The notes below the pieces were generated by a model. The model ran no database searches. It was not told the origin of the DNA and saw nothing but the letters and a program-made list of their open reading frames with translations. A program made the translations under genes and the position numbers. A DNA stretch of 64,000 bases from Spirochaetae bacterium HGW-Spirochaetae-1 (lineage in GTDB: Bacteria; Spirochaetota; UBA4802; UBA5550). Location of the stretch: the NCBI GenBank assembly GCA_002839375.1, contig PGXY01000006.1, positions 186,001-250,000 on the forward strand, in the 5' to 3' direction. Shown here one piece after another: positions 44,706 through 54,186 of this stretch (position 1 is its first letter; every line of letters starts with the position of its first letter).

Positions 44706-45394
44706 GCGGGGATGACGGATACGGGGACATGAACAGGCCCGTTGTAAAAATTTGCGGCATCACCGGCCGGGAGGACGCATTCTACAGCATCAGCGCCGGA
44801 GCCCGGATCCTGGGATTTATTTTTTTTGAGAAGAGTCCCCGGTATATCTCTCCGAGCCATGCCGCGGCGATAGTCAGCTCCTGCCGGAAGCGGTTCGGCG
44901 ATGACGCGGGTTATGCCGGTGTTTTTGTGAATGCCGCGATTGAGACAATAACAGATGCGGTTTCCACGGCGGGTATCGATTATATCCAGCTCCACGGTGA
45001 CGAGGACAATGCATTCATCGATGGCCTGAGGAAAACGCTTTATAGTGCCGGCCTGGATAAATGCAGGATAATTCAGGCTTTCCGGATACGGGACGGCGCT
45101 GACGTGGTGCGGGCCCGGTCTTCCATGGCTGATTATGTTCTCTTCGATTCTTTTACCAGCGGCGAATATGGCGGGACAGGACAAGGCTTTGATTGGTCCC
45201 TCATCAGAGAATTCGGACAGGATCACCGTCTTTTCCTGTCGGGCGGTATCAACGCCGGAAACGTAATAGAGGCGGTGAGAAGTATTCATCCCCATGGTAT
45301 TGATCTTTCCAGCAGTGTGGAAAGGGAAAAAGGCGTGAAGGATAAAAAAAAGATTGATGAATTCTTTGCTGTTTTTCATAGTGAGGCATTGTAA
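44702..45394 (+). CDS. trpF: Phosphoribosylanthranilate isomerase TrpF
   Basis: 230 residues. The opening PVVKICGITGREDAF, FEKSPRYISP, YAGVFVNA, YIQLHGDED, LFDSF and LSGGINAGNV are family hallmarks. It isomerises phosphoribosylanthranilate to CdRP, the step before TrpC. Start taken as the ATG at 44702, overlapping trpC; the Met ten codons in (44729) is an alternative. Interestingly trpC precedes trpF, the reaction order reversed. Confidence 0.96.
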   Translation: MSGDDGYGDMNRPVVKICGITGREDAFYSISAGARILGFIFFEKSPRYISPSHAAAIVSSCRKRFGDDAGYAGVFVNAAIETITDAVSTAGIDYIQLHGDEDNAFIDGLRKTLYSAGLDKCRIIQAFRIRDGADVVRARSSMADYVLFDSFTSGEYGGTGQGFDWSLIREFGQDHRLFLSGGINAGNVIEAVRSIHPHGIDLSSSVEREKGVKDKKKIDEFFAVFHSEAL

Positions 45395-45460
45395 AAAAAG
45401 ACGCTATAATGGTGTATGTGTTTAAGGCCATATAACATCATTAAATAGGAGAGGATTATT

Positions 45461-47287
45461 ATGTGTGGAATAATGGGCTATGTCGGAACTGCCGTCGCAT
45501 CGGAAATCATTATGACAGGCCTGAAGCGTCTTGAATACCGGGGATACGATTCGGCGGGCATCGCCCTCCTTGGCGACGATCTCTATATATGCAAAAAACC
45601 CGGCAAGCTGGTTGAACTGGAGACCTGCCTGGATTATGCAGCTCTCAGTGGATATCACACGGGCATCGGCCATACGCGATGGGCAACCCATGGTGTGCCC
45701 AATGAAATAAACGCCCACCCGCACTGCGACTGCAGCGGTGATATCACCCTTGTCCATAACGGCATAATCGAAAATTACAACACACTGAAAGAGGCGCTGA
45801 TAAAAGAAGGCCATACCATCGTCAGCGATACCGATACGGAAATTGTGGCCCACCTTATCGAGCATTATCATAAGACCGAGTCTCTCATCGATTCCGTTAT
45901 AAAGGCCCTGACCCGCGTGGAGGGAACTTATGGCCTGGCCGTTCTATCGAGAAAAGAACCCGACAAACTCGTGGCGGCAAGGAAGGGGAGTCCGCTCATA
46001 CTGGGTATCAGTGACAACGGCATGATCCTGGCTTCGGACGCCAGTGCCATTGTTGAACATACGAGGAATGTCATCTATCTCGAGGACAACGAAGTGATGG
46101 AGGTCAGGAAGGATGTTTACAAGACCTATGACATCAACCGGAATCATATCGTCAAGGAAGTGGAGGCCATAGACTGGAATATCGAGTCCATTGAGAAATC
46201 AGGATATAACCATTATATGCTGAAGGAAATATGCGAACAACCCGAAACCATTATGAATGCCTACCGGGGCAGGGTTGTTCCCGAATTCGGCAATGTGAGG
46301 CTCGACGGACTGCGACTTACGGAGCAGGAGCTTTTCGGGATCGAGAGAATTATTTTTATAGCCTGTGGTACGTCATGGCACGCGGGACTCATCGGCGAAT
46401 ACCTCATTGAGGAGTACGCGCGTATTCCCGTCGAGGTGGAGTACGCATCGGAGTTTCGTTACCGGAAACCGGTTCTAAAAAAGAACGATCTTGTCATTAC
46501 CATATCCCAGTCCGGCGAGACGGCCGACACCCTGGCTGCACTTCGTGAGGCCAAGGCCCGCGGCATTAAGGTTCTGGGTCTAACCAATGTTGTAGGAAGC
46601 ACCATCGCCCGCGAATCCGACGGCGGTATGTACATACATGCAGGCCCGGAAATAGGCGTCGCTTCCACCAAGGCCTTCACCTCTCAGGTGACGGTTCTTA
46701 TCCTGATCACCCTGCTCCTGGCCCGGCGGAGGGATATGACACCGCAGGAGGGCAAGCGAATTATCAACGATCTGCAGAGAGTTCCATCGCATCTGGGTAC
46801 TATCCTGGAGAACAGGGAAATTATTGATATTGCCAGGGAGTACAAGGACAGCATGAATTTCCTGTATCTTGGCCGTGGCGTTCAGTTTCCCGTGGCTCTC
46901 GAGGGCGCACTGAAGCTGAAGGAAATTTCCTATATTCATGCCGAGGGATATCCGGCGGCTGAGATGAAACACGGCCCCATCGCCCTTATTGATGAAAATA
47001 TGCCCGTGGTTTTCGTGGCGCTGAAGGATGATATTTACAGCAAGGTGCTCAGCAATATGGAAGAGGTGCGGGCCCGGAACGGAAAGATCATCGTCATTGC
47101 CAGCGAGGGGGATGAGGATGTGCGGAAATATGCCGATCACGTAATTCACGTTCCCGAGGTGCACAATATGGTATCCCCGCTGCTTACGGTGGTTCCCCTG
47201 CAGCTTCTGGCCTATCATATTGCCGTACTGAAAGGGTGCGATGTGGACCAGCCCAGGAACCTGGCCAAGAGCGTTACTGTGGAGTAA
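45461..47287 (+). CDS. glmS: Glutamine-fructose-6-phosphate aminotransferase GlmS
   Basis: 608 residues, the full length. N-terminal nucleophile Cys2 (MCGIMGYVG) in a class II glutamine amidotransferase domain (THGVPNEINAHPH), then two SIS domains (SWHAGLIGEYL, SQSGETADTLAAL, KAFTSQV, KHGPIALID) and the C-terminal DQPRNLAKSVTVE. It supplies glucosamine-6-phosphate for peptidoglycan and lipid A. AGGAGAGG before the ATG fixes the start. The short 5' region shows no glmS ribozyme. Confidence 0.98.
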   Translation: MCGIMGYVGTAVASEIIMTGLKRLEYRGYDSAGIALLGDDLYICKKPGKLVELETCLDYAALSGYHTGIGHTRWATHGVPNEINAHPHCDCSGDITLVHNGIIENYNTLKEALIKEGHTIVSDTDTEIVAHLIEHYHKTESLIDSVIKALTRVEGTYGLAVLSRKEPDKLVAARKGSPLILGISDNGMILASDASAIVEHTRNVIYLEDNEVMEVRKDVYKTYDINRNHIVKEVEAIDWNIESIEKSGYNHYMLKEICEQPETIMNAYRGRVVPEFGNVRLDGLRLTEQELFGIERIIFIACGTSWHAGLIGEYLIEEYARIPVEVEYASEFRYRKPVLKKNDLVITISQSGETADTLAALREAKARGIKVLGLTNVVGSTIARESDGGMYIHAGPEIGVASTKAFTSQVTVLILITLLLARRRDMTPQEGKRIINDLQRVPSHLGTILENREIIDIAREYKDSMNFLYLGRGVQFPVALEGALKLKEISYIHAEGYPAAEMKHGPIALIDENMPVVFVALKDDIYSKVLSNMEEVRARNGKIIVIASEGDEDVRKYADHVIHVPEVHNMVSPLLTVVPLQLLAYHIAVLKGCDVDQPRNLAKSVTVE

Positions 47288-47373
47288 GCACCGGTTTTGC
47301 CGTGGAATGCCTTTGTGCAATTCTGCGGGCCGTGATAAAAAATAACTTTTTCTTCGTGACATAAGTATAGTGA

Positions 47374-47402
47374 TTGACAATTTTTAAATGGCTCACTATC
47401 TT
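47374..47402 (+). promoter_or_regulatory. Sigma-70-type promoter of the VOC protein gene
   Basis: TTGACA (47374-47379), 17 bases, TATCTT (47397-47402). Transcription would start near 47409, leaving about 150 bases of untranslated leader before the ATG at 47563. Confidence 0.72.
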
Positions 47403-47562
47403 TTTGAATCAGTTCGCCCGGGCTGCCGTGCAGCAGGAGGAACAGCTGTTAAATGACTCCGTTGCCGGTTTTACCTGGAAGATTCTCCTTGCGGCAGTCA
47501 GGGATTCGACAACGGGAAGTAAAAATACTACTCAAGAATTGAAAGGGATACAAGAGGTTGAA

Positions 47563-47934
47563 ATGATTGTAATTGAAAGTATTAATAATATTGGTCTGAC
47601 CGTCTCAAATCTGGAAAAGTCCATCGAATTTTATAAGGATCTTTTCGATTTTGAGGTTGTGGAAAAATTGAGTAACGCCGGGCAGGCCTTTATCAAAATG
47701 GGCGACATGGTTATTGCCCTGAATGAAGTGGAAGGGTATAACTGTCCTGAAGATGCGGGATATGCCATTTCCTTTTATGTTGATGAGGAGGATTTTGAAG
47801 ATGCCCTGGACGAGTTGGAAGAACTGGAGATAACCATTGTTTTCGGGCCGGAAAACATCCGTAACGGCCAGTCCGTGGTTTTTCTTGATCCCGATGGAAA
47901 TAAAATCGAACTTTCATATCCAAAAATAAGCTGA
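47563..47934 (+). CDS. VOC (glyoxalase/bleomycin-resistance fold) protein
   Basis: 123 residues, one vicinal-oxygen-chelate module. The start at 47563 has AGAGG upstream; the frame is open further back but that stretch contains the promoter. VOC features: INNIGLTVSNLEKSIEFYKDLFDFEVVEK, a middle pairing strand (AISFYVD) and VVFLDPDGNKIELSYP with the C-terminal Glu metal ligand. The His usual near the N-terminus is replaced by Asn-Asn-Ile, so the metal site may be incomplete. Substrate unknown. Confidence 0.85.
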   Translation: MIVIESINNIGLTVSNLEKSIEFYKDLFDFEVVEKLSNAGQAFIKMGDMVIALNEVEGYNCPEDAGYAISFYVDEEDFEDALDELEELEITIVFGPENIRNGQSVVFLDPDGNKIELSYPKIS

Positions 47935-48001
47935 GAAAAGGACGGGATTAGTATTCATTTGCTGAATATTTAATCGCTTTCTTGCCTCCTTTATTGTTGA
48001 T

Positions 48002-48040
48002 AAAAGGGATTGCCTTGCTTCCGGGGCAATCCCTTTTATT
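48002..48040 (+). terminator. Intrinsic terminator of the VOC gene
   Basis: AAAAGGGATTGCC (48002-48014) pairs perfectly with GGCAATCCCTTTT (48025-48037) around a 10-base loop, continuing into TATTTAT. Confidence 0.85.
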
Positions 48041-48108
48041 TATAGCAAACTCCGAATTCCGGGTGTGAGGCGTTTTAAATTTATATTTTTTTAGGAGGAT
48101 AAAACCCC

Positions 48109-48738
48109 ATGGAACTGATGGAAATTCTCAGGAAAACAAAAATTATTCCCGTGGCGGTTCTTGAGAACACCGATGATGCCTGCCGCGTAGCGGAGCTGCT
48201 TCTGAAACATGATCTTTCCGTAATTGAAGTCACTCTTAGAACTGAAAATGCATTGAAATGCATTACAGCCGTTGTGGAAAAATTTCCTGAAATGAGTATC
48301 GGCGCCGGCAGCGTTCTTTCAAAGGACGGCTTGAGAGCTGCTCAGGATGGGGGAGCGCGGTTCGCCGTATCTCCGGGTCTTGATGTCGATCTACTTACGT
48401 ATGCCCGGACAAGGGAAATCCCTTTTGTGCCGGGTATCGCCACTCCCAGCGAAATCATTAAGGCGCTGGAGTTCGGCTCCATAGTCAAAATATTTCCTGC
48501 AGCGGCCCTGGGAGGCATTGAGTATATCAATGCCATTGCTGCGCCCTTTAAAATGAAGGAACTGCATCTGATGCCCACGGGAGGCGTTAACGCCGCCAAT
48601 TTCATGGATTATTTAAAAGCCGACAGGGTCATTGCCTGCGGTATGACATATATCGTGGACGGCAATCTGCTTCGGGAAAAGAACTACCGTGAAATTGAAC
48701 GGCGCATTGAGGAATCCATCCGCAGGCGCGATGAATAA
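48109..48738 (+). CDS. eda: KDPG/KHG aldolase (Eda family)
   Basis: 209 residues. Class I aldolase with Schiff-base Lys in IVKIFPAAALGG; the catalytic Glu in VIEVTLRTENAL and the phosphate loop (MPTGGVNAANFMDYL) are present. It splits KDPG to pyruvate and glyceraldehyde-3-phosphate in the Entner-Doudoroff route, or KHG to glyoxylate and pyruvate. TAGGAGG before the ATG fixes the start. No edd, gluconate or glucuronate gene is next to it, so the route it serves is open. Confidence 0.94.
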   Translation: MELMEILRKTKIIPVAVLENTDDACRVAELLLKHDLSVIEVTLRTENALKCITAVVEKFPEMSIGAGSVLSKDGLRAAQDGGARFAVSPGLDVDLLTYARTREIPFVPGIATPSEIIKALEFGSIVKIFPAAALGGIEYINAIAAPFKMKELHLMPTGGVNAANFMDYLKADRVIACGMTYIVDGNLLREKNYREIERRIEESIRRRDE

Positions 48739-48794
48739 GGTGTATTTTCATATCATGATTTTCCATAGAATATGCTGAAGAAAATGGGTTCCCC

Positions 48795-49766
48795 ATGTTA
48801 AAAAATTTATTATCGGCATTTGAGAAGAGGGAAGGGCTGCTGGGATTATCGGATTCCAACTGCTGCCGTCTTTTCAATGCCCGGGGAGACGGCATTGAGG
48901 GACTGACCCTGGACAGGTATGGTGACTATATTCTCATACAGTTCTATGATGAAGCCCTGGTTGAAACGGTGAACGGTAAAAGAGAGTTGATCGGTGAGGT
49001 GCGTAAGGCAATCATGAAAGCCCTGGAGCAGCTTCCCGTGAATGTCAGGGGCGTGCTGGCAAAGAACAGGATTACGGTAAAAGGGAATCAGGACTTTATC
49101 GATTTACGAAGAAGCGTGCTGCTTGAGGGCGAACTCCCGCCGGAAGACTACACTGTCCGTCAGAACAACATACTGGCAGGGGCTGATCTTCTTGAGGGAC
49201 AGAGCACGGGCATTTTTCTCGATATGAGGGAAATTCGCAGTGAACTGGAGCCCCTCTATCGTGAAAAAAATTTCTCTGGGATGCTGAATCTCTTTTCCTA
49301 TACTGCTCTTTTTTCCGTGCATGCCCTGAAGAACAGAGTTTCCCGCGCGGTCAATGTGGATTTATCCCGCACGGTGTTGCGTCGTGCCATGAATAATTAC
49401 CGTCTGAATGATATCGCCGTGGATGACCGGGATTTTATCTACGGGGATGCCCTGAACTGGATAAAAAGATTGATTAAAAGAGGAGAAAAATATTCAATTG
49501 TGGTGATTGATCCTCCGACCTTTGCCCGCGGGAAAAAAAACAGCTTTTCCGTGCGTACGGATTATGAGGATGCAATCAGGAGCCTGGAGGCTCTTGCTCC
49601 GGGCGGTTATGTGCTTTCAGCGATAAATTCTCGTTTTATATCGAAAAAACAGTATATTTCCTTCCATCCTGCTCAATGGAAGCTGGTTACATTCAGTAAT
49701 GAGTCATCGGATTTTCCTGCAGGGGGTGAACCCTATCTGAAAGCAGGGTTATGGTCTCTGAAATGA
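48795..49766 (+). CDS. Class I SAM-dependent rRNA methyltransferase, RlmI/RlmK-like
   Basis: 323 residues. A RlmI-like N-terminal half with the DGIEGLTLDRYGDYILIQF and LEGQSTGIFLDMREIR motifs is followed by a Rossmann fold: MLNLFSYTALFSVHAL, NVDLSRTVLRRAMNNYRL and the catalytic-loop VVIDPPTFARGKKNSF. RlmI/K methylate 23S rRNA at C5 or N of C/G. The PUA domain that opens E. coli RlmI is missing or short, so specificity may differ. 57 bases follow the aldolase gene, same strand. Confidence 0.88.
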   Translation: MLKNLLSAFEKREGLLGLSDSNCCRLFNARGDGIEGLTLDRYGDYILIQFYDEALVETVNGKRELIGEVRKAIMKALEQLPVNVRGVLAKNRITVKGNQDFIDLRRSVLLEGELPPEDYTVRQNNILAGADLLEGQSTGIFLDMREIRSELEPLYREKNFSGMLNLFSYTALFSVHALKNRVSRAVNVDLSRTVLRRAMNNYRLNDIAVDDRDFIYGDALNWIKRLIKRGEKYSIVVIDPPTFARGKKNSFSVRTDYEDAIRSLEALAPGGYVLSAINSRFISKKQYISFHPAQWKLVTFSNESSDFPAGGEPYLKAGLWSLK

Positions 49767-49807
49767 TAGATAATTCAGCATAAGTACGATTACCCGTGGA
49801 AAATATC

Positions 49808-49839
49808 TTGACATCGTTGATTTGAACGGCAAGTATAAT
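49808..49839 (+). promoter_or_regulatory. Promoter candidate with 20-base spacer, before the morphogenesis cluster
   Basis: TTGACA (49808-49813) and TATAAT (49834-49839) are both perfect hexamers, but they are 20 bases apart, longer than the usual 17. A weak AAGTAT at the proper spacing is the alternative -10. Confidence 0.4.
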
Positions 49840-49876
49840 TCCCGAGTTTTGACCCCTCTTAATTTTTTTTATTATT

Positions 49877-50596
49877 ATGATCAGGCTGTGTGAAATGCTG
49901 TATATATCATTGATTTTCATTCTATCGGGGCTTCTCCTCTTCGCCTTCTCTGTTATCTCGGGTTCACTAAAAGAGGAGAGAAGGGCGGAGTATGCCGGTA
50001 CGCCGAAGCAGAAGGAATCAGTTGTTTCTTCGTCGAAAACGAATCCGGCTGGATATGAACCATCAATCAACGCGGATAAGAAACGGGAAAAAAAAGCCGC
50101 CGACAATGATGTAGAAGAACCGGTCAAAGAAGTAAAAGAACTTTTTTTGGCAAAGGACAAAGTAATAATTGACGACAATATACCCGAGGTGTTTTCAGAC
50201 GGTGAGGATGATAGTGTCTTTGTCGGTGACCCGCTGACTTATGATAACGGGCTGCAGAACGGAGAAGCCATTGCCGTACTGTTTGATGACCATTCTTCAG
50301 TCGTGGATTATCAGCACCGGAAAGGGGTTATCGATCCCGGTCTTACGGAATACAGGAACATCAAGAGGATCGGCAGGGGCCGTTTACTTGTTGAAAAAGA
50401 GGGGATTAATTTCAAAATCGATTCGAAACTTTTCAGGTTTGATTTCTTTAAGCTGGATCAGTTTTATTCCGGTGACAATTATATAGCCCTGAAGATCAGG
50501 GGCAGGGAAGAGAAAAAGCTCTTTATATTTGAAAATGGTAAAGAGGCGGTGCCCGGAATAAAAGAAGGCTATGAGGCATTTCTTTCCCGCGTTTAA
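49877..50596 (+). CDS. Membrane-anchored protein of unknown function upstream of mreB
   Basis: 239 residues, not recognised. One N-terminal membrane segment (about 7-30, MLYISLIFILSGLLLFAFSVIS), then a charged linker rich in Lys, Glu, Ser (about 32-90) and a beta-rich globular C-terminal domain (about 95-239: EAIAVLFDDHSSVVDYQHRK, GRLLVEKEGINFKIDSKLFRFDFFKLDQF, IALKIRGREEKKLFIFE). The end could be a PH-like or OB-like sandwich. The domain may be in the periplasm. The stop overlaps the start of the next gene by one base (TAATG). A link to cell shape is inferred from position only. The second Met (residue 7) is an alternative start. Confidence 0.62.
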   Translation: MIRLCEMLYISLIFILSGLLLFAFSVISGSLKEERRAEYAGTPKQKESVVSSSKTNPAGYEPSINADKKREKKAADNDVEEPVKEVKELFLAKDKVIIDDNIPEVFSDGEDDSVFVGDPLTYDNGLQNGEAIAVLFDDHSSVVDYQHRKGVIDPGLTEYRNIKRIGRGRLLVEKEGINFKIDSKLFRFDFFKLDQFYSGDNYIALKIRGREEKKLFIFENGKEAVPGIKEGYEAFLSRV

Positions 50597-51630
50597 TGCG
50601 ATCAACCATCGGAAGGATAAAAGGTATGTATTACAGGTATAAAGTAAAAAAGAAAGACAGAAAGTCAGTTAAGATTTTATTAGTCCTTTCTCTATGCCTG
50701 GCTCTGGGATATGCCGGGTATCAGAACAGGCAGTATCTCCTGTTCTGGAAATATACCTTTAATAAATTGCAGACTAAAATTATTGAAGCTGAAAAGATTA
50801 AGAATCAGCAGCAGAGACAGTTGGCACTGCATGACCTCTGCCAGGTCTTTGACCTGTACAAAGAAGAAAACCCCATAGATGAAGAGGCATATGCCCTTTC
50901 CGCCAGGGCCCATTTTCTCCTTGGCATGGCATATCTGCCGGGGGATCTGTCCGAACTGCTTATAAATGATGCCGTTGATGATATAAGCAGTGAGGCGAGG
51001 AAAGAGTTTTTTAATGTAATACGTGATTTAAGAAAAGTTCAGGCGCTTCTTGATGATGAAAATTCCGGTAAAAAGCACATTCTCATGCTCTCTCAATCCT
51101 GTTATCTCAGCGGCTTTTTAAGCAGGGAAGAAATATTTGAGATTATCAGGAAGATCAATCCAGAAGAATTTACCTTTGAAAAAGTTGATGATGCCAGGTT
51201 TTTTGCACTCATGCATATTCTGAACAAGAACGAGGAGTTTGGATTCAGCTTTTTAACAAGCAAGGGAATGACCGATGAGGGTGTGGGCGGATTGCTGTTC
51301 CTGGCTACGGCAGAAAGGATTGCCGGACGCTATACCAATGCCATTATGAATTACAGAACGGTTATCGATAAAACAAATGATGATCGAATTTTGAAGCTCG
51401 TCCATATGAATCTGGGTAAGATTTACTACAACCAGTCTCTTTACACGGAGTCTCTGGCTCATTTTGATGCGGTCCTTAAAATAGATGCGAGGGACACTTT
51501 TTCGCGCATATGGATAGGAAAGAATTACTCTGCTATGGGGTTTCGGGACCGGGCAAAGGCCATATGGACGGAAATACTTGCAGCGGACAGGTCGAACACT
51601 GAAGTTAAAAAACTTCTTGGTGTTATGTGA
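50596..51630 (+). CDS. TPR-like protein with N-terminal membrane anchor, upstream of mreB
   Basis: 344 residues from the ATG at 50596, which overlaps the previous stop; the ATG at 50626 has a better Shine-Dalgarno (GGATAAAAGGT) and would drop ten residues. One membrane segment (about 27-45, ILLVLSLCLALGYAGYQN) precedes helix pairs that resemble tetratricopeptide repeats (YALSARAHFLLGMAYLPGDL, IAGRYTNAIMNYRTVID, LYTESLAHFDAVLKIDARD, MGFRDRAKAIWTEILAADRS). Such proteins serve as scaffolds. Together with the gene before it, it precedes mreB by 158 bases and may be part of the shape machinery, which is inference. Confidence 0.74.
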   Translation: MRSTIGRIKGMYYRYKVKKKDRKSVKILLVLSLCLALGYAGYQNRQYLLFWKYTFNKLQTKIIEAEKIKNQQQRQLALHDLCQVFDLYKEENPIDEEAYALSARAHFLLGMAYLPGDLSELLINDAVDDISSEARKEFFNVIRDLRKVQALLDDENSGKKHILMLSQSCYLSGFLSREEIFEIIRKINPEEFTFEKVDDARFFALMHILNKNEEFGFSFLTSKGMTDEGVGGLLFLATAERIAGRYTNAIMNYRTVIDKTNDDRILKLVHMNLGKIYYNQSLYTESLAHFDAVLKIDARDTFSRIWIGKNYSAMGFRDRAKAIWTEILAADRSNTEVKKLLGVM

Positions 51631-51672
51631 TTCAGTTTTATCAAAGTTTTTGGCATTGTGTCTGATTATCGC

Positions 51673-51698
51673 TTGACAAAAACGTGAAGTTTTATAGT
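51673..51698 (+). promoter_or_regulatory. Weak promoter candidate upstream of mreB
   Basis: TTGACA (51673-51678) and TATAGT (51693-51698) are 14 bases apart, too short for a strong promoter. Another TATAAT at 51743-51748 has no -35. Listed as the best start for the mre operon, with low support. Confidence 0.25.
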
Positions 51699-51788
51699 AG
51701 AGAAGTCCAAGTGTTATGTCGTATTATGCCGGGGCTTTTTTATATAATACATATAGTATGGTTCTGACCAGATGACGAGGAGCAATAT

Positions 51789-52814
51789 ATGATTTTTAAT
51801 TCATTGTATGGAATGTTTTCGAATGACATGGGAATTGACCTGGGTACGGCAAATACTCTTGTACATGTGAAAGGGCAGGGGATTGTCTTGAGCGAACCTT
51901 CGGTTGTTGCCGTGCAGACCAGCACAGGCAAGGTACTTGCCGTTGGCCAGGAAGCCAAGAGAATGCTGGGAAGGACACCGGGAGATATCGTGGCGATCCG
52001 TCCCATGAAAGACGGAGTAATCGCCGATTTTGATACCACTGAAAAGATGATCAGGTATTTTATTACGAAGGTGCATAAGAGAAAAACCCTTGTCCGTCCG
52101 CGAATGGTAATCGGGGTTCCTTCAGGAATAACCGAGGTGGAAAAGCGCGCTGTCCGTGAATCGGCGGAGCAGGCAGGTGCCAGGGAAATTTTTCTCATAG
52201 AAGAAGCGCTGGCGGCCGCCATCGGGGCGAACATTCCCATCCATGAACCGGCCGGGCACATGGTTGTTGATATCGGCGGAGGAACCACTGAGATTGCCGT
52301 GATATCCCTGGGAGGAATGGTAATTGCCGATTCCATCCGCATCGCCGGCGATGAGTTTGACGAGGCTATCATCAAATATATGAAGACGCAGTATAACCTG
52401 GTAATCGGCGAGAGAATGGCCGAAGAAGTGAAGTTTCGTCTGGGTAACGCCTTCCCCGAGAAAAAAGTTGAGTTAATGGAACTCAAGGGACGCGATGCCA
52501 TTTCAGGCCTTCCCAGAACATTGGAAATTGATTCAGCGGAAATACGGAAAGCGCTTAAAGAGCCTGTTGACCAGATTCTCGACGGCATAAAACATGTTCT
52601 GGAAAAAACACCGCCGGAACTGGCTGCCGATATAGTCGAAAGAGGAATAGTAATGACGGGCGGCGGATCTCTCCTTAAGGGACTCGATAAGTATATAAGC
52701 AAGGAGACCGGTGTACCGGTGATACTGGCGGAAAATCCCCTGACCTGTGTTGTACTCGGTGCAGGGAAATTTCTTGAGGAAATTAAAAATCTTTACAGAG
52801 CCAATCTGAAGTAA
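51789..52814 (+). CDS. mreB: Rod-shape determining protein MreB
   Basis: 341 residues. Actin-like ATPase motifs: the opening [21 protein letters not shown] (phosphate 1), [32 protein letters not shown] (phosphate 2) and [15 protein letters not shown] (adenosine). MreB polymerises along the inner membrane to steer lateral wall synthesis. It leads the set mreB-mreC-mreD-mrdA-rodA, spaced or overlapping tightly. It supports a rod, and in a spirochaete-like cell a long helical, shape. Confidence 0.98.
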   Translation: MIFNSLYGMFSNDMGIDLGTANTLVHVKGQGIVLSEPSVVAVQTSTGKVLAVGQEAKRMLGRTPGDIVAIRPMKDGVIADFDTTEKMIRYFITKVHKRKTLVRPRMVIGVPSGITEVEKRAVRESAEQAGAREIFLIEEALAAAIGANIPIHEPAGHMVVDIGGGTTEIAVISLGGMVIADSIRIAGDEFDEAIIKYMKTQYNLVIGERMAEEVKFRLGNAFPEKKVELMELKGRDAISGLPRTLEIDSAEIRKALKEPVDQILDGIKHVLEKTPPELAADIVERGIVMTGGGSLLKGLDKYISKETGVPVILAENPLTCVVLGAGKFLEEIKNLYRANLK

Positions 52815-52822
52815 GTTGTTTT

Positions 52823-53686
52823 GTGGAATTCTTCATCAGAAATAAAACCATTGTTGCCTTTGTCAGTTTTACTCTGTTCTGCATAATATCGCTCTCGGTT
52901 CAGTCCAGCACGTTTACTCTAACACTGGAGGGCATCGGGAGCGCTTTAATTATGCCCTTCCAGAAAGGATATGACAGTATTCAGGGCGGCGTGCACCGGA
53001 TATGGGCTGGATTTACCGAGTTGAATGACGTCCGCAACCAGCTCCAGAAAACGCGGGAAAAGTTGCAGCGCTATGAATCAATGACCGAGGAACTCTCGGA
53101 AATAAAGAGGGAAAACGAGCGTCTCAGGTCTCTCATGGGGCTTAAAGAACGTATTCCCTATGAAACAATACCGGCGTCTATAATCTCAAAGGACCCCGAT
53201 AACTGGTTTCGCACTCTTATTATCAACAGGGGATCCCGTGACGGCATCAAGATCAACATGCCCGTCATTGCATTCAGGAATGATGAAAAGGCCGTTGTGG
53301 GGAAAATTATCGAGGTTCGTCACAGCATTTCGCGTATTGTTCCCATAATATCACCGGATATGAAACTGGGGGTCATGATCCAGGAAAGCCGTTTTCCGGG
53401 ACTCCTTTCGGGACTTACCAGCAGTTCCAATCTCTGTGTCGTTGATTATGTGTCCCGTGCCGCAGTCATTAAGTACGGTGATGTGATCATCACGTCAGGG
53501 CAGGGAGGGGTTTTCCCCTCGGGCCTTATTGTGGGAACGGTAATAAAAGGTGAGGTGCTGGAATCCAGTGCTTACCAGAGAGCCATCATAAAGCCTGTTA
53601 TTGATTATGATCTTGTAGAAGAAGTATTTATAGTTAAAAAAGAGCCCGATAATGAAATACTGAAGATTCTTGAGGAGCTGGAATGA
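52823..53686 (+). CDS. mreC: Rod-shape determining protein MreC
   Basis: 287 residues, start GTG at 52823, eight bases after mreB. A membrane segment (about 9-30) is followed by a coiled coil ([39 protein letters not shown], about 68-110) and two beta domains ([58 protein letters not shown]). It bridges PBP2 and MreD in the periplasm. Its stop overlaps mreD by four bases (ATGA at 53683). Confidence 0.96.
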   Translation: MEFFIRNKTIVAFVSFTLFCIISLSVQSSTFTLTLEGIGSALIMPFQKGYDSIQGGVHRIWAGFTELNDVRNQLQKTREKLQRYESMTEELSEIKRENERLRSLMGLKERIPYETIPASIISKDPDNWFRTLIINRGSRDGIKINMPVIAFRNDEKAVVGKIIEVRHSISRIVPIISPDMKLGVMIQESRFPGLLSGLTSSSNLCVVDYVSRAAVIKYGDVIITSGQGGVFPSGLIVGTVIKGEVLESSAYQRAIIKPVIDYDLVEEVFIVKKEPDNEILKILEELE

Positions 53687-54186
53687 TATTCACTTATTTG
53701 GTCACCGGTGCCCTTATCGTGGTTTCTCTTATAATCCAGGGACATTCTTCCTTCGATGCTATCCGCATAGCCGGAGTCAAGCCCGACCTGGTCTTTATCA
53801 TTGTTGTATACCTGTCTTACAGTTTTGGTTCTTTTTTTGGTGAGGTGAGCGGTTTTGCCGGCGGCTTGCTGCACGATGCCATCTCCAATTCACCCCTGGG
53901 TCTGCTTACGTTTCCCAAGGTCGTGGTAGCCTTTATCGTTGGGATGTTCGGCCGGGCCGTTTTTAAAAGCAATATTGTGACGGTCACGCTGCTGCTTTTT
54001 CTGGCTTCTCTTCTGAAAGGTGTTATCATGCTTTTTCTCAGCTATATCTTCCACCATGCTTCACTGTCTTCTGTTCTTCATATCATCATCCCCGAGGCAT
54101 TCTATAATGCCCTGGTCGCGCCATTGATGTTCCTCCTGCTCGATAAAATTTACGCAAAAGAGCTTGAAAGGGAGGGGAACCTGTAA
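53683..54186 (+). CDS. mreD: Rod-shape determining protein MreD
   Basis: 167 residues with about five membrane segments. Short hydrophobic protein that anchors the elongasome; family feature is the [31 protein letters not shown] stretch. mreD follows mreC with an ATGA overlap and precedes mrdA with no gap (the ATG directly follows the stop). Confidence 0.93.
   Translation: MIFTYLVTGALIVVSLIIQGHSSFDAIRIAGVKPDLVFIIVVYLSYSFGSFFGEVSGFAGGLLHDAISNSPLGLLTFPKVVVAFIVGMFGRAVFKSNIVTVTLLLFLASLLKGVIMLFLSYIFHHASLSSVLHIIIPEAFYNALVAPLMFLLLDKIYAKELEREGNL

Noticed and set aside
45395-45460. glmS ribozyme upstream of glmS
   Set aside because: Only 66 bases between genes and no sign of the ribozyme core.
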